From Litorilinea aerophila (GTDB lineage Bacteria > Chloroflexota > Anaerolineae > Caldilineales > Caldilineaceae): a DNA stretch of 32,152 bases. The notes beneath the pieces were generated by a model. It had not been told where the DNA came from and did not search any database. It saw nothing but the letters and a program-made list of their open reading frames with translations. Positions within the stretch are counted from its first letter, which is position 1. Every line of letters starts with the position of its first letter. Of the stretch, positions 1 to 7,676 are shown piece by piece. The DNA lies in contig CAMDQF010000034.1 in assembly GCA_945905745.1 (NCBI GenBank), positions 1 through 32,152 on the forward strand. The letters run 5' to 3'. The position numbers and the translations under genes are program-made.

Positions 1-40
1 TCAAAACACGACGAGTCTGCTTCTTCCAATCTGTACCCAT
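1..40 (-). CDS. 5' end of an unidentified gene, cut by the left edge
   Basis: Reading leftward, an ATG at 40-38 follows a good ribosome binding site (GGAGAG, about 7 bases upstream, complement of roughly 47-56). The frame stays open to the window edge and gives MGTDWKKQTRRVL. Only 13 residues are visible, so no family can be named. The site is divergent from the nudC-like gene, which would make the space to 271 a shared promoter region. A different leftward frame covering the same bases has no such ribosome binding site and stops at base 1, so I prefer this one. Confidence 0.4.
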   Translation of the reverse strand, partial: MGTDWKKQTRRVL

Positions 41-271
41 TTCAACGCTCTCCTTTTGCAAAGGAGCCAGATTGGGTTTGGAGATCTCCCGCCCCAGCGG
101 ACGGCACGCGTGCTCCCCAAACAGGCATCTCGGTTGTGATCGCACAGAACAGATGGCCGGTCTATTCTGTGTACTACTATTGACAAAGAGCCAGTACAAC
201 CCTTACATCTTTCACTTTATCGAAACATTGTTGCCAATACAGCAACATTCGCTTAGAAAGCAGGCGCGTCC
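41..271. other. divergent intergenic region
   Basis: This stretch separates the truncated leftward gene from the nudC-like gene. It holds a perfect short palindrome around 51-67 (CTCCTTT-TGC-AAAGGAG) that includes the leftward ribosome binding site. A TTGACA hexamer lies at 180-185, with a weak TTACAT 17 bases further on as a possible promoter for the rightward gene. A small inverted repeat TGTTGC/GCAACA lies near 230-248. Nothing here looks coding. Confidence 0.3.
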
Positions 272-1135
272 ATGCCCACGCCCACCGGTTATGCCTTCCA
301 CAGCGCGGTGACACTGCCGACCGATTCTCACGGCCCGGCCTATTGGTTTGTCTTTCAGGAGAGCAATCTGCTGGTGCGGACGGCTGCTGAGGGGGCCGAA
401 GTTCTACAGGCGTCGTCGGCGCAGACGTTGGGAGTGCCGATTCTGCGCAGCCAATTTCTGGGCTATCTGACAGCGGAGGGCCAGCCGCCCGTCCCCTGCT
501 ATTCGGCGGAAGCTGATGCGGCCTCGCCCCTGCCCGATGGCGCAACCGCCGAGGGGCTGCGTCAGTTGTACACGCGCCTGCCCGATCCCCTTTTCCAGAT
601 TGCCGGGCGAGCCGTGCAGATTGTGGATTGGGATCGCACCCACCAGTTCTGCGGGCGTTGTGGATCGCCGGTGGAGAGCCAGCCCACAGAGCGGGCCAAG
701 AGGTGTCCGGCCTGCGGACTGACCAACTTTCCCCGTCTCTCACCGGCCATTATCATCGCGGTCGTGCGCCACACGGAGGAGGGTCCTCGGCTGTTGATGG
801 CGCGCAACCACCGCTTCCCGGCCGGGCGCTACAGTGTGATTGCGGGTTTTGTGGAGCCTGGCGAGTCGCTGGAGGAGTGCGCGCAGCGGGAGGTGATGGA
901 GGAGGTGGGAATCGCTATCAAAGATGTGCGTTACGTCGCCAGTCAGCCCTGGCCCTTCCCCAATTCGCTGATGCTGGGTTTCACTGCCGAGTATGCCGGG
1001 GGGGATTTTGTGCTGGAAGAGGCAGAGATCGCCGAGGTGGGCTGGTTTGCGCCGGACGCCCTGCCCCAACTCCCCCCGCCGCCCAGCATCGCCCGGCGGC
1101 TGATCGACGGATTTATAGCGGAGTATGGCGAATAG
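272..1135 (+). CDS. nudC: NADH pyrophosphatase (NudC-type Nudix hydrolase)
   Basis: Predicted to hydrolyse NAD(H) to nicotinamide mononucleotide and AMP; bacterial NudC also removes NAD caps from RNA 5' ends. The 287-residue protein has the family's full architecture: a divergent N-terminal domain, a four-cysteine zinc ribbon (C127, C130, C145, C148), and a complete Nudix box from G192 to I214 with the metal-binding RE and EE pairs (R206-E207, E210-E211). It is followed by the NudC signature SQPWPFPNS at 224-232, which separates NADH pyrophosphatases from other Nudix enzymes. It is about 30 residues longer than E. coli NudC (257), mostly in the N-terminal domain. The ATG at 272 has only a weak upstream AGG. 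The gene stands alone and converges on the Uma2 gene, with a hairpin between them. Confidence 0.93.
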   Translation: MPTPTGYAFHSAVTLPTDSHGPAYWFVFQESNLLVRTAAEGAEVLQASSAQTLGVPILRSQFLGYLTAEGQPPVPCYSAEADAASPLPDGATAEGLRQLYTRLPDPLFQIAGRAVQIVDWDRTHQFCGRCGSPVESQPTERAKRCPACGLTNFPRLSPAIIIAVVRHTEEGPRLLMARNHRFPAGRYSVIAGFVEPGESLEECAQREVMEEVGIAIKDVRYVASQPWPFPNSLMLGFTAEYAGGDFVLEEAEIAEVGWFAPDALPQLPPPPSIARRLIDGFIAEYGE

Positions 1136-1156
1136 AAATCATAATTTTTGAAAACA

Positions 1157-1204
1157 AACAGACGCTGATTCGCAGAGCTTTCTGCTTCTGAATCAGCGTC
1201 TGTT
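1157..1204. repeat. inverted repeat between convergent genes
   Basis: A perfect 15-bp stem (1157-1171 with 1190-1204, AACAGACGCTGATTC) with an 18-base loop that is itself partly paired. It lies between the convergent nudC and Uma2 stops. A-rich sequence at 1147-1158 gives a T-rich tail on the minus strand, so it may act as a terminator for the leftward gene. The CGCTGATTC motif resembles one of the palindromic spacer elements seen elsewhere in this window. Confidence 0.7.
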
Positions 1205-1232
1205 CGCGTTCGAAAGTATCAAAGGATGCTGT

Positions 1233-1958
1233 CTATACGCCACGCAGGCGAGCCAGTTCCTCGCGCAAGCGGGCATTCTCGGCCTCGGCCTGATCCGCAC
1301 GCGTTTCGGCCTGTAAACGCGCTTCTTCATCGCTCAACAGCCGTTCGCCTGTGATCGAGTGATAGAAGCGCAACCGGTTTTCTTCATCCAGCGTGATGCG
1401 CAGCCCCAACAGCGCACTGACAAACTCCGGCGGTTCGCCTGCGCCAGGCACAAATGCCAGGTCCCCCAGCCGTACCTCTCCATTGACCGGCTCCACAGGC
1501 ACGTAGCCACCGCCGACCAGACGAAAGGCCGCCAGGGGCGGGTCCAGATATTCGGCTGTGGGGTCGTAAATGTAATACTCTTCTACACCCAACCCGGCGT
1601 ATAGGCGCATCTTTGTACTCAAGTCTTCCCGCTGAGTGCTTTTGGAGGAGACCTCGAAGACGACCTGTGGCCGTTCCCCCTCTTCCCACAGTTTGTATAC
1701 GCGCCGGAAATGTGGCTCGACGCCCCAAACGACGAAACAGTCCGGTGCCACCGATTTGTGCGGGTTGCCCTGTTCGTAATAGATCAACAGGTTGCCGCTG
1801 ACATAGACCTGCTGCCCCGCAAAAAAGCGCTGCAACAGATGAATCAAAGCGTACATTCGCTCTCGATGCAAGTCAGATTCGGCCATAGGCTTACCATCCG
1901 TCTCTGGGTAATAGATTTCCTTCGGAACAACCGGTGTTGATTTGAGTTGTTCAGTCAT
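1233..1958 (-). CDS. Uma2-family (DUF820) PD-(D/E)XK nuclease-like protein
   Basis: A member of the Uma2 family, which has a restriction-endonuclease-like fold and is greatly expanded in Cyanobacteria and Chloroflexota; its biological role is unknown. In the 241-residue protein the predicted catalytic set is visible: PD at 72-73, E102 within EVSSKST, and K116 in TKMRLY, followed by the family's VEEYYIYDP segment (125-133). Residues from about 212 to the end form a charged, heptad-like coiled coil, common in longer Uma2 proteins. Start is set by GAGGTG seven to twelve bases before the ATG. A promoter TTGAGT-N17-TATACT (2028 to 2000) precedes it. It is a single-gene unit. The family assignment is firm; nuclease activity is inferred from the fold only. 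Confidence 0.9.
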   Translation of the reverse strand: MTEQLKSTPVVPKEIYYPETDGKPMAESDLHRERMYALIHLLQRFFAGQQVYVSGNLLIYYEQGNPHKSVAPDCFVVWGVEPHFRRVYKLWEEGERPQVVFEVSSKSTQREDLSTKMRLYAGLGVEEYYIYDPTAEYLDPPLAAFRLVGGGYVPVEPVNGEVRLGDLAFVPGAGEPPEFVSALLGLRITLDEENRLRFYHSITGERLLSDEEARLQAETRADQAEAENARLREELARLRGV

Positions 1959-1999
1959 CTTTTCACCTCACAGGAGCTAAGGCCAGGTAGACCCACCCC

Positions 2000-2028
2000 A
2001 GTATAGTATTTGTTTATCCCACACTCAA
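2000..2028 (-). promoter_or_regulatory. sigma70-like promoter of the Uma2 gene
   Basis: On the minus strand, TTGAGT (2028-2023) is separated by 17 bases from TATACT (2005-2000). Both hexamers match consensus well, and the predicted start of transcription lies about 35 bases before the Uma2 ATG. Confidence 0.5.
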
Positions 2029-2057
2029 CCGTCCCGCATTCTTCCAGCACGAATTCC

Positions 2058-2948
2058 TCACTTGTCCGCGCTCCAGCGCGCATACGCTCCGCTGGGCAGC
2101 ATCCGGCCCGACTGCTCAGCAATCAGCATCTCGCCCTCCTCCACGCGCCCGCCCCAGCGTTCCACCACCTCCAGCACTTCGTTGCGCAGGGTGATTGGGG
2201 TGAAACCGGGGGTGTGACAACTGAGCAGGAGAAAGAGCGCGTCCGGGGCCAGAATCTCCTGGCAGGCTTCCAGCAGGGGCATCAGATCGTCCTCAATTTT
2301 GAAGACTTCGCCTTTGGGTCCCCGGCCAAAGCTGGGCGGGTCCAGAATGATGCCCTGGTAGCGGCTCTCCCGGCGGACCTCCCGTCTGACGAATTTGAGG
2401 GCGTCGTCCACCAGCCAGCGGATGGGGCGCTCCTCCAGACGGCTGAGACGGGCGTTCTCTTTGGCCCAGTCCACTACGCCTTTGGCCGCGTCCAAGTGGA
2501 CGACGTGCGCGCCGGCCTGGCTACAGGCCAGGGTGCTACCCCCGGTGTAGGCAAAAAGATTGAGCACATGCAGGTTGCGCCCGTTGGTGCGTTGCAGCCG
2601 ATTGCGGATCAGTTGGCGCATCCACTCCCAATTCGCGGCCTGTTCCGGGAAAAGCCCCAGATGGCCGAAGTCGGTCAGTTTGATCTGAAAATGAATGTTG
2701 GCGTAGAGGATTTCCAGCTTGCGGTCCATCTTCTGGTTGAATTGCCATTCACCGCCGCCGGTGCTGTCCCGCTCGTAAACCGCGTCGGCCGCATTCCACT
2801 CGGATTCGGGCATGCGTCTGCTCCACACGGCCTGGGGAGCCTGGCGCAGCAGCCGGTAGTCGCCGATCTGTTCCAGCTTCCTCTCGCCGCCAGAGTCGAG
2901 AAGGGTATAGTCGCCGGAAGGGGTATAGGGTGTCGTCATTGTGATCAT
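2058..2948 (-). CDS. class I SAM-dependent methyltransferase, RlmI/RlmK-like
   Basis: Probably methylates a base in rRNA or another RNA. The Rossmann SAM site is clear: [12 protein letters not shown] (129-140) is motif I, the acidic D153 ends strand 2, and DPPSFGRG (203-210) is motif IV, typical of the RlmI/RlmK/RlmL group that modifies 23S rRNA. A later SCHTPG (about 243-248) resembles the SC motif of this group. The N-terminal 90 residues are not a PUA domain I can recognise, so target assignment stays open. Length is 296 residues. Two in-frame ATGs lie close together (2948 and 2939); the second has the better spacing from GAGATG. It stands alone, divergent from the DUF4160/DUF2442 pair. 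Confidence 0.85.
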   Translation of the reverse strand: MITMTTPYTPSGDYTLLDSGGERKLEQIGDYRLLRQAPQAVWSRRMPESEWNAADAVYERDSTGGGEWQFNQKMDRKLEILYANIHFQIKLTDFGHLGLFPEQAANWEWMRQLIRNRLQRTNGRNLHVLNLFAYTGGSTLACSQAGAHVVHLDAAKGVVDWAKENARLSRLEERPIRWLVDDALKFVRREVRRESRYQGIILDPPSFGRGPKGEVFKIEDDLMPLLEACQEILAPDALFLLLSCHTPGFTPITLRNEVLEVVERWGGRVEEGEMLIAEQSGRMLPSGAYARWSADK

Positions 2949-2995
2949 CTCGAATGGTTAAGATAAAATTTCCTGAAGAAAAGTGTATCACATTG

Positions 2996-3004
2996 TGGTA
3001 TAAT
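2996..3004 (+). promoter_or_regulatory. extended -10 promoter for the DUF4160/DUF2442 pair
   Basis: TGG followed by a perfect TATAAT at 2999-3004 makes an extended -10 element, with no convincing -35. It lies 37 bases before the ATG of the DUF4160 gene. The ATG itself has GGAGGG five bases upstream. Confidence 0.55.
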
Positions 3005-3040
3005 CGGGGCATTACAATACCCCGTAGGATGGAGGGTCTT

Positions 3041-3300
3041 ATGCCAGAAGTCTCTCGATTTCATGGAATCATTATTCGTATGTATTTTGATGAAGGCAGC
3101 ATCCGCATTTTCATGCCTATTACAACGAGCAAGCAGCCCTATTTACCATCGATCCTCCGGCTCTATACGAAGGCAGTATGCCACGCAGACAGCAAAACAT
3201 TATCTTGGGCTGGGCAGAGGTCCATCAAATCGAACTAATGGACAATTGGAATCAAGCGCGGCTCGGATTGCCAACGGCCAAAATCGAGGGGAGGATGTAA
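3041..3300 (+). pseudogene. DUF4160 protein gene with a one-base frameshift
   Basis: The first 18 codons read MPEVSRFHGIIIRMYFDE, the usual DUF4160 opening. After base 3094 the open frame loses similarity and runs to a stop at 3238. Restoring one base between 3094 and 3095 recovers the rest of the family in frame: QHPHFHAYYNEQ, then TIDPPALYEGSMPRRQ, GWAEVHQIELMDNWNQAR and a TAA at 3298-3300. The repaired protein would be about 86 residues, the normal family length. The gene has a good ribosome binding site and promoter and ends one base before the DUF2442 start, the usual pairing. Either a real inactivating deletion or a sequencing error at a GAAGG run. DUF4160/DUF2442 pairs are suspected toxin-antitoxin-like modules, but no function is established. 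Confidence 0.85.
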
Positions 3301-3301
3301 T

Positions 3302-3601
3302 ATGCAAAATCATACGATTTACAGGGTAGCAGAGTTTGAGAGGGTCGGTAATTACACGCTCAGAATCCGTTTTGACGACGGCAGTGAACAAACGATAGAC
3401 TTCCTGCCCGTCTTGCACGGCCCAGTCTTCGGCCCACTGCGCGACAAACAACTGTTTGCCCAGGTGGAACTCATCAACTACGCTAGCTGCTTGGAATGGC
3501 CCAATGGCGCGGATTTTGACCCGGAGACCCTGCGCAACTGGCCTCTCTACAAAGACGCCATTCTTGCCAATCGCCAGGTCTTCCTCGAACCGGCGGTCTG
3601 A
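3302..3601 (+). CDS. DUF2442 domain protein
   Basis: A 99-residue protein of the DUF2442 family. The family pattern is clear: a short beta-rich N-terminus, the segment LRIRFDDGSEQTIDF (about 21-35), then GPVFGPLRD and the C-terminal DFDPETL-W motif. These small proteins usually lie directly downstream of DUF4160, as here with a one-base gap, so the two are probably translated together. Biochemical role is unknown; a function as partner of DUF4160 is inferred from the conserved pairing. Since the DUF4160 gene here is frameshifted, this one may be an orphan. A strong terminator starts at its stop codon. Confidence 0.85.
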   Translation: MQNHTIYRVAEFERVGNYTLRIRFDDGSEQTIDFLPVLHGPVFGPLRDKQLFAQVELINYASCLEWPNGADFDPETLRNWPLYKDAILANRQVFLEPAV

Positions 3602-3642
3602 AAAAGTCCCCGGCACTTCGGAAAGTGCCGGGGACTTTTTTT
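3601..3642 (+). terminator. rho-independent terminator
   Basis: A perfect 13-bp GC-rich stem (3606-3618 with 3623-3635), flanked by A5 and T7, with a four-base loop. It serves the DUF2442 transcript and, thanks to the A-run, can also work leftward at the end of the DUF1501 gene. Confidence 0.92.
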
Positions 3643-3649
3643 ATTACAC

Positions 3650-5050
3650 CTACCGCTGTACCCCTGGCAGATAGAGCCGATGATTCAGTCCACTGCCCAC
3701 ACCCGTCGGCACCGGTGTAGGCGTCGCCGGCGTATAGATCGGTGTCAGATCACTGCCCTGGACAATTCCCAGGGGATCGTAGCCTGTATAGCCGGGGAAG
3801 ATTGTGCCCAGATTCGGGTTGCCCAGCTTGCGGATGAGGATTTCGCTCAAGACCCGCCGGTAGTCGGTGGTGATGGCCAAATCCCGCCGGTCGTACAACT
3901 GCTCTGTTGCCAGCCCCGGCCATTGGCCGTAGACCTGCCCCCCGTTGATTCCACCGCCCGCCACCAGCATCACATTGCCGTGGCCGTGATCCGTGCCCCG
4001 ACTGGCATTCTCCTTAAAACTGCGGCCAAACTCACTCATCACCACAACCGTCAGCCGCTTGCTGTGATCCGTGCCGGACGAACTGGAAAGGTCGGTCATC
4101 AGCCCGTGCAGCCCCTGGGTCAGGCTGGTGATCTGGCGGGCAAAGTAGCCCGTGCCCGCGTCGCCCTGATATTCGTGGGTGTCCCAACCGCCCAAATCAA
4201 TCGTCGCGATCCGCATCCCCAATTGCAGTTTGATCATCTGGGCCACGGATTGCAGGCTGGTGCCAAAGCTGTTGTTGGGATAGACCGCGCCATTTTCGGC
4301 GGTGTAGTTGGAGGGGTCGGCGTATTCGATCACATCGATGGCGTCCAGAGTCTGGGTTCCGGCGCTGTGCAGCCAGGTGCTGCCGTTGTACATATTGCGC
4401 AGGGCCATGCGCTGCCAGTTGCGATAGTTCCAGTGACCGTTGAAGTTGAAGTCCTGGGGCCGGGACATCGCGATAGCCTCCCGGCTGCCCGCCAGGGAGG
4501 TGGGAGTGGAGCCGCTGGTCGCCACGGCAGGCGCAATAATATTGGCGGGCAAATTGTTTGCGCTGGAGAGGTGGCGGGTGAGCCAGCCTGTCGAGTTGCT
4601 CTTGCTCCCTGGCGTACCCAGTTCCATAAATTGCATGGCGTCGAAGTGGGAGCGGGTATCGCTGGTCAGCCCGGCGGCGTGGATAACCGCCCCCTTGCCC
4701 GCCTGGTAGAGTTCGTGGAAGGGGGCCGCCGCCGCGTTCAACCCCAGCAACCCGTTCAGATCGAGCGCCTTGTTGTTGCCGCTGGCGGGCAGAGCCAACT
4801 CCGCTCGGGCCGTCTCGTAATAGCCCCGGTCGTCCCCGGCAATCGGGGCAACGAGAGAAAGGCCGTCCATTCCCCCGCGCAGAAAGATGACCAGCAACAC
4901 CTCCTGGTTGGGTTCCGCCTCCGGGCTGCCAAAGGCCACGTGGGTCAGCTTTGCGCCAGCCATGCCAGCAATGGCAGCAGAGCAGCCAACCAGAAAGCCC
5001 CGGCGTGTCATTTCATTGCCTGTACCGAGCTTGTCGAACGTGCTTGTCAT
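3650..5050 (-). CDS. DUF1501 Tat-exported protein with LYLPGVQR tail
   Basis: DUF1501 proteins belong to the alkaline phosphatase/sulfatase-like superfamily, are exported by Tat, and almost always pair with DUF1800; their substrate is unknown. In this 466-residue protein a twin-arginine signal (MTRRGFLVG, from residue 14) leads a hydrophobic stretch. VIFLRGGMDGLSLVAP opens the domain, and the central motifs SEFGRSFKEN and GTDHGHGN carry likely metal-binding His and Asp. The C-terminus is a Pro/Thr linker (TPIYTPATPTPVPTG) followed by LYLPGVQR and the stop. The same terminal octapeptide pattern ends the secreted trypsin in this window. The gene starts 16 bases after the DUF1800 stop, so the two form an operon. 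Confidence 0.92.
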   Translation of the reverse strand: MTSTFDKLGTGNEMTRRGFLVGCSAAIAGMAGAKLTHVAFGSPEAEPNQEVLLVIFLRGGMDGLSLVAPIAGDDRGYYETARAELALPASGNNKALDLNGLLGLNAAAAPFHELYQAGKGAVIHAAGLTSDTRSHFDAMQFMELGTPGSKSNSTGWLTRHLSSANNLPANIIAPAVATSGSTPTSLAGSREAIAMSRPQDFNFNGHWNYRNWQRMALRNMYNGSTWLHSAGTQTLDAIDVIEYADPSNYTAENGAVYPNNSFGTSLQSVAQMIKLQLGMRIATIDLGGWDTHEYQGDAGTGYFARQITSLTQGLHGLMTDLSSSSGTDHSKRLTVVVMSEFGRSFKENASRGTDHGHGNVMLVAGGGINGGQVYGQWPGLATEQLYDRRDLAITTDYRRVLSEILIRKLGNPNLGTIFPGYTGYDPLGIVQGSDLTPIYTPATPTPVPTGVGSGLNHRLYLPGVQR

Positions 5051-5066
5051 TGGTTTTTCTCGCTTT

Positions 5067-6902
5067 CTAGCGCCACTGGAAAGAGGGCGACATCAGAATC
5101 AGGGCAATCATATAGCGCAACCGCTCGGCGATCTGGTCCGGGGGCAAGTCGGTGTCTGTGCCCCGGCCAAAGGCCATAAATTCGACGATCTCTGTGCGTT
5201 CGGCTGCGGGCAGCGTATAGCCAAGCAGTCGGCGACTCCAGAAATCGACGATCTCCTCCGGTGTCGCCACATCCGCGGCCATCACCCCATCTACCACAAT
5301 CCGTTTGTTGTCTTTGTCCGCGCCCTCGCCGCCGACCTCCCATTCCAAAACGTCGTTGACAAAACGCCAACGCTGGAGGATAGGCATTGTGCTGCTCCAG
5401 GCCGGGGCCACATCCGGGTAGCCGTTGGGTGGGCGCCAGTCAAAGAGGCCCTGGCCCATCGCCTCATACCACCAGAAGAAGTGGTCGGATTTTGGATCAA
5501 AGTTACACTGGGTGGCCCGCAGCAGCGCGCCGGCAAAGTCGAAGGGGCGCCGGATTTTATCGCCCCAGGTGGTGCGAAATTCCTCGGAGAGCAGAATCAT
5601 CTGCACCACTTTTTTGAGTTGGTCGCCGGCCTCCCGGTTGGCATAAAAAACGTCAGCAGCAGCCTGGACCAGACTTTCCGGCGGGTTGTCGCTGACCAAG
5701 CGGCGACAGAGCTTGCGGGCGATGTAGCGGGCCGTGCCCGGGTGGTCGGCGATGATGTCCAACACGATATTGCCATCCTCTTCACCCAGGAAATCTTCGA
5801 GAATCTGACCCATTACTACTTTTGTGTAGGGGAAGTGGCTGGTCGCATCAAATTTGAAGAGGCCCGTTTCCGTGTCAATCCGCCAGCCGGTAAAGCAGGT
5901 GGTGGCACCGTAGACATCGCTGTCGATGTACCCCTTGCGCTTGCCCTCCCCATCGAAAATTTCCGGGTCGGTCGTCTTGCGCACACCAAAGTAGTTTTCG
6001 GCGCCCAGGCCGTGCAGCTCAAAAAGTTCCCGGGCGTAATTTTCGTTGGGGTTGCCGCCGGAATTGGACTGGTTGTCCAAATAATAGAGCATCGCCGGGC
6101 TGCGCGCCACATCCCCCAACATCTTGCGGAAGTTGCCCAGCATATTGCCCCGGATCACATCCCGGTCATAGTGGACAAACATCGACTGAATCCAATTGTC
6201 CCAGCCGTAAACGTTGAAGTGATTGTGCCAAAAATCGGCCAGCACCTCTATCAATTGGCGTTTGCTGTGCAATGCGCGGAGAAAAGCCACCCGCTCGGTC
6301 TCCCAGACAGGCAGACGGCGGTATTGCCAATCTTTGGCCGCGTCGCTTTTGATGTGATCCGCCCACAACTGGGCTTGGGATTTGCCCAGAGTCTGAAAGG
6401 CGTAGCCAGCGATGATCGCATCACAGGCGCTGTCATCAATTGCCGACGGATTGAGTTGCTGATCCACATAGGCGCTCAATCGGGCCACATCTGTGCCGCC
6501 CAGGGCGTTGAAGGCGGCCACATCGCCGGGGCGAGGACCGAAGCCCATCCGGTTAAGAGCGATCACCGCCAGACTGGGCAGGGTCGGTTTGCCCGCGGCC
6601 TCGCCCGCCCGCGACTGGGGCCGGAAGCGGATGGTACGCATGGCGGGGACAGCATTCCCTTCCTGGGCCTTTGGGGTTGCTTTGACCACTTGGGGCGAAA
6701 GGGCAACCGTAGCCGCCGCCGACGCGGCCAGCACACCCGCGCCCTGCAAAAGCAGCCGTCGGCTCTGGCGTCGGTGCTCTTGGGCGTCGGCGGCGGATGA
6801 GCCACGGTTCGGCCCACTCTCAACCGACGCTGGCGGAGCCGACGTTGGCTGCCAATTCTGGGTCTCCCCGTCGCGAGACAACACGATTTCATTTTTGTGC
6901 AT
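5067..6902 (-). CDS. DUF1800 Tat-exported protein
   Basis: A 611-residue member of the DUF1800 family, the standard partner of DUF1501; role unknown, probably extracytoplasmic. The ATG at 6902 is chosen over one 22 codons upstream because AGGAGGAG lies four bases before it. A twin-arginine motif (SRRLLLQG, about 47-54) begins a hydrophobic, alanine-rich signal. Domain landmarks follow: ALNRMGFGPRPGDV near the start, DFWHNHFNVYG in the middle, NENYARELFELHGLG, and the C-terminal LILMSPSFQWR that closes the family. There is no C-terminal sorting tail, unlike DUF1501. It is the first gene of the leftward operon and diverges from nrfHA. Confidence 0.92.
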   Translation of the reverse strand: MHKNEIVLSRDGETQNWQPTSAPPASVESGPNRGSSAADAQEHRRQSRRLLLQGAGVLAASAAATVALSPQVVKATPKAQEGNAVPAMRTIRFRPQSRAGEAAGKPTLPSLAVIALNRMGFGPRPGDVAAFNALGGTDVARLSAYVDQQLNPSAIDDSACDAIIAGYAFQTLGKSQAQLWADHIKSDAAKDWQYRRLPVWETERVAFLRALHSKRQLIEVLADFWHNHFNVYGWDNWIQSMFVHYDRDVIRGNMLGNFRKMLGDVARSPAMLYYLDNQSNSGGNPNENYARELFELHGLGAENYFGVRKTTDPEIFDGEGKRKGYIDSDVYGATTCFTGWRIDTETGLFKFDATSHFPYTKVVMGQILEDFLGEEDGNIVLDIIADHPGTARYIARKLCRRLVSDNPPESLVQAAADVFYANREAGDQLKKVVQMILLSEEFRTTWGDKIRRPFDFAGALLRATQCNFDPKSDHFFWWYEAMGQGLFDWRPPNGYPDVAPAWSSTMPILQRWRFVNDVLEWEVGGEGADKDNKRIVVDGVMAADVATPEEIVDFWSRRLLGYTLPAAERTEIVEFMAFGRGTDTDLPPDQIAERLRYMIALILMSPSFQWR

Positions 6903-7045
6903 TTTTCTCCTCCTGCTTTTTGAACATCGATATAGCCTATTTAGGGTGGGTAAAACCCAGTGTAGCACAACTATGGGACGCAGATCAGTAGGTCGGATGG
7001 CTCTCTTTTAGGGACTCCAGCGCCCACAGCCTAGCCACTTGGCTA

Positions 7046-7074
7046 TTGATGCTGGGGATAGTTGCTTTTATACT
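7046..7074 (+). promoter_or_regulatory. promoter of nrfHA
   Basis: TTGATG (7046-7051), a 17-base spacer and TATACT (7069-7074) make a good sigma70-type promoter. Predicted transcription begins near 7081, about 75 bases before the chosen nrfH ATG. This argues against any start of nrfH further upstream. I saw no convincing FNR or NarL site next to it. Confidence 0.5.
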
Positions 7075-7156
7075 GGCCGTACCCCACCTATTGACCGCGC
7101 CCACATTCGCGAGCGGGGCACATCAGATTATCTCTACCCCAGCGCGGAGGCACTGG

Positions 7157-7630
7157 ATGACCCATCCCACTTCATCACCTGGCAAAGCCATCTCTTTGTG
7201 GAGCATTGCCGTTGTTGTTCTCATCGGTATGTTTATCGGCCTGGGCACATTCACCTTTGACTATGCCGAGGGATTGGCTTATTTTTCCGACGATCCGGAA
7301 GCCTGCCTAAACTGCCACGTCATGCGTCCCCAATTCGAGGGATGGAACCATTCCAGCCATAAAAATGTGGCGACCTGCAACAGTTGTCACGCGCCCCACA
7401 CCTTTTTGGAGAAGTACATCGTCAAAGGCGTCAACGGCTGGAATCACAGCTTGGCCTTTACTACGGGCAACTACCCGGACCCCATCCGCATCCGGGGCTT
7501 CAACGCGGATGTAGTCCAGGCCAATTGTGTGGATTGCCATAAGTCATTGGTGAGCCAGGTTCACAGCAACCGGCCCGGAGAAGAACGTTCGTGTATCGCC
7601 TGCCACGGCAACGTAGGTCACGGCAAATAG
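7157..7630 (+). CDS. nrfH: cytochrome c nitrite reductase small subunit NrfH (NapC/NirT family)
   Basis: Membrane-anchored tetraheme quinol dehydrogenase that passes electrons from menaquinol to NrfA on the outer face of the membrane. From the ATG at 7157 the protein has 157 residues: one membrane segment at about 11-32, then four CxxCH heme sites at C50-H54, C74-H78, C124-H128 and C146-H150. M56, just after the first heme (CHVM), corresponds to the unusual heme ligand region of NrfH. The start is set by GGAGG six bases upstream and by the promoter at 7046-7074; the open frame upstream is not needed. The nrfA gene follows after 46 bases. Confidence 0.93.
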   Translation: MTHPTSSPGKAISLWSIAVVVLIGMFIGLGTFTFDYAEGLAYFSDDPEACLNCHVMRPQFEGWNHSSHKNVATCNSCHAPHTFLEKYIVKGVNGWNHSLAFTTGNYPDPIRIRGFNADVVQANCVDCHKSLVSQVHSNRPGEERSCIACHGNVGHGK

Positions 7631-7676
7631 CTTCATTCGTTCCCATCATTCCCCAGCAGGGCAAGGAAGTAGGATT

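Noticed and set aside
2010..2966. Long rightward open frame over the methyltransferase gene
   Set aside because: Antisense shadow of a GC-rich gene. The minus-strand frame has clear family motifs, whereas this one has none.
4990..5020. Lipobox (LVGC) in the DUF1501 signal, making it a lipoprotein
   Set aside because: The cysteine comes too soon after the twin arginines to leave a hydrophobic core, so a normal Tat signal fits better.
4887..6800. 637-codon rightward open frame
   Set aside because: Antisense to DUF1800/DUF1501, which have signal sequences, motifs and a ribosome binding site. The rightward frame shows no domain.
7046..7156. N-terminal extension of NrfH back to 7046
   Set aside because: The upstream start is a TTG that overlaps the promoter -35. 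The ATG at 7157 has GGAGG six bases upstream and gives the normal NrfH length.
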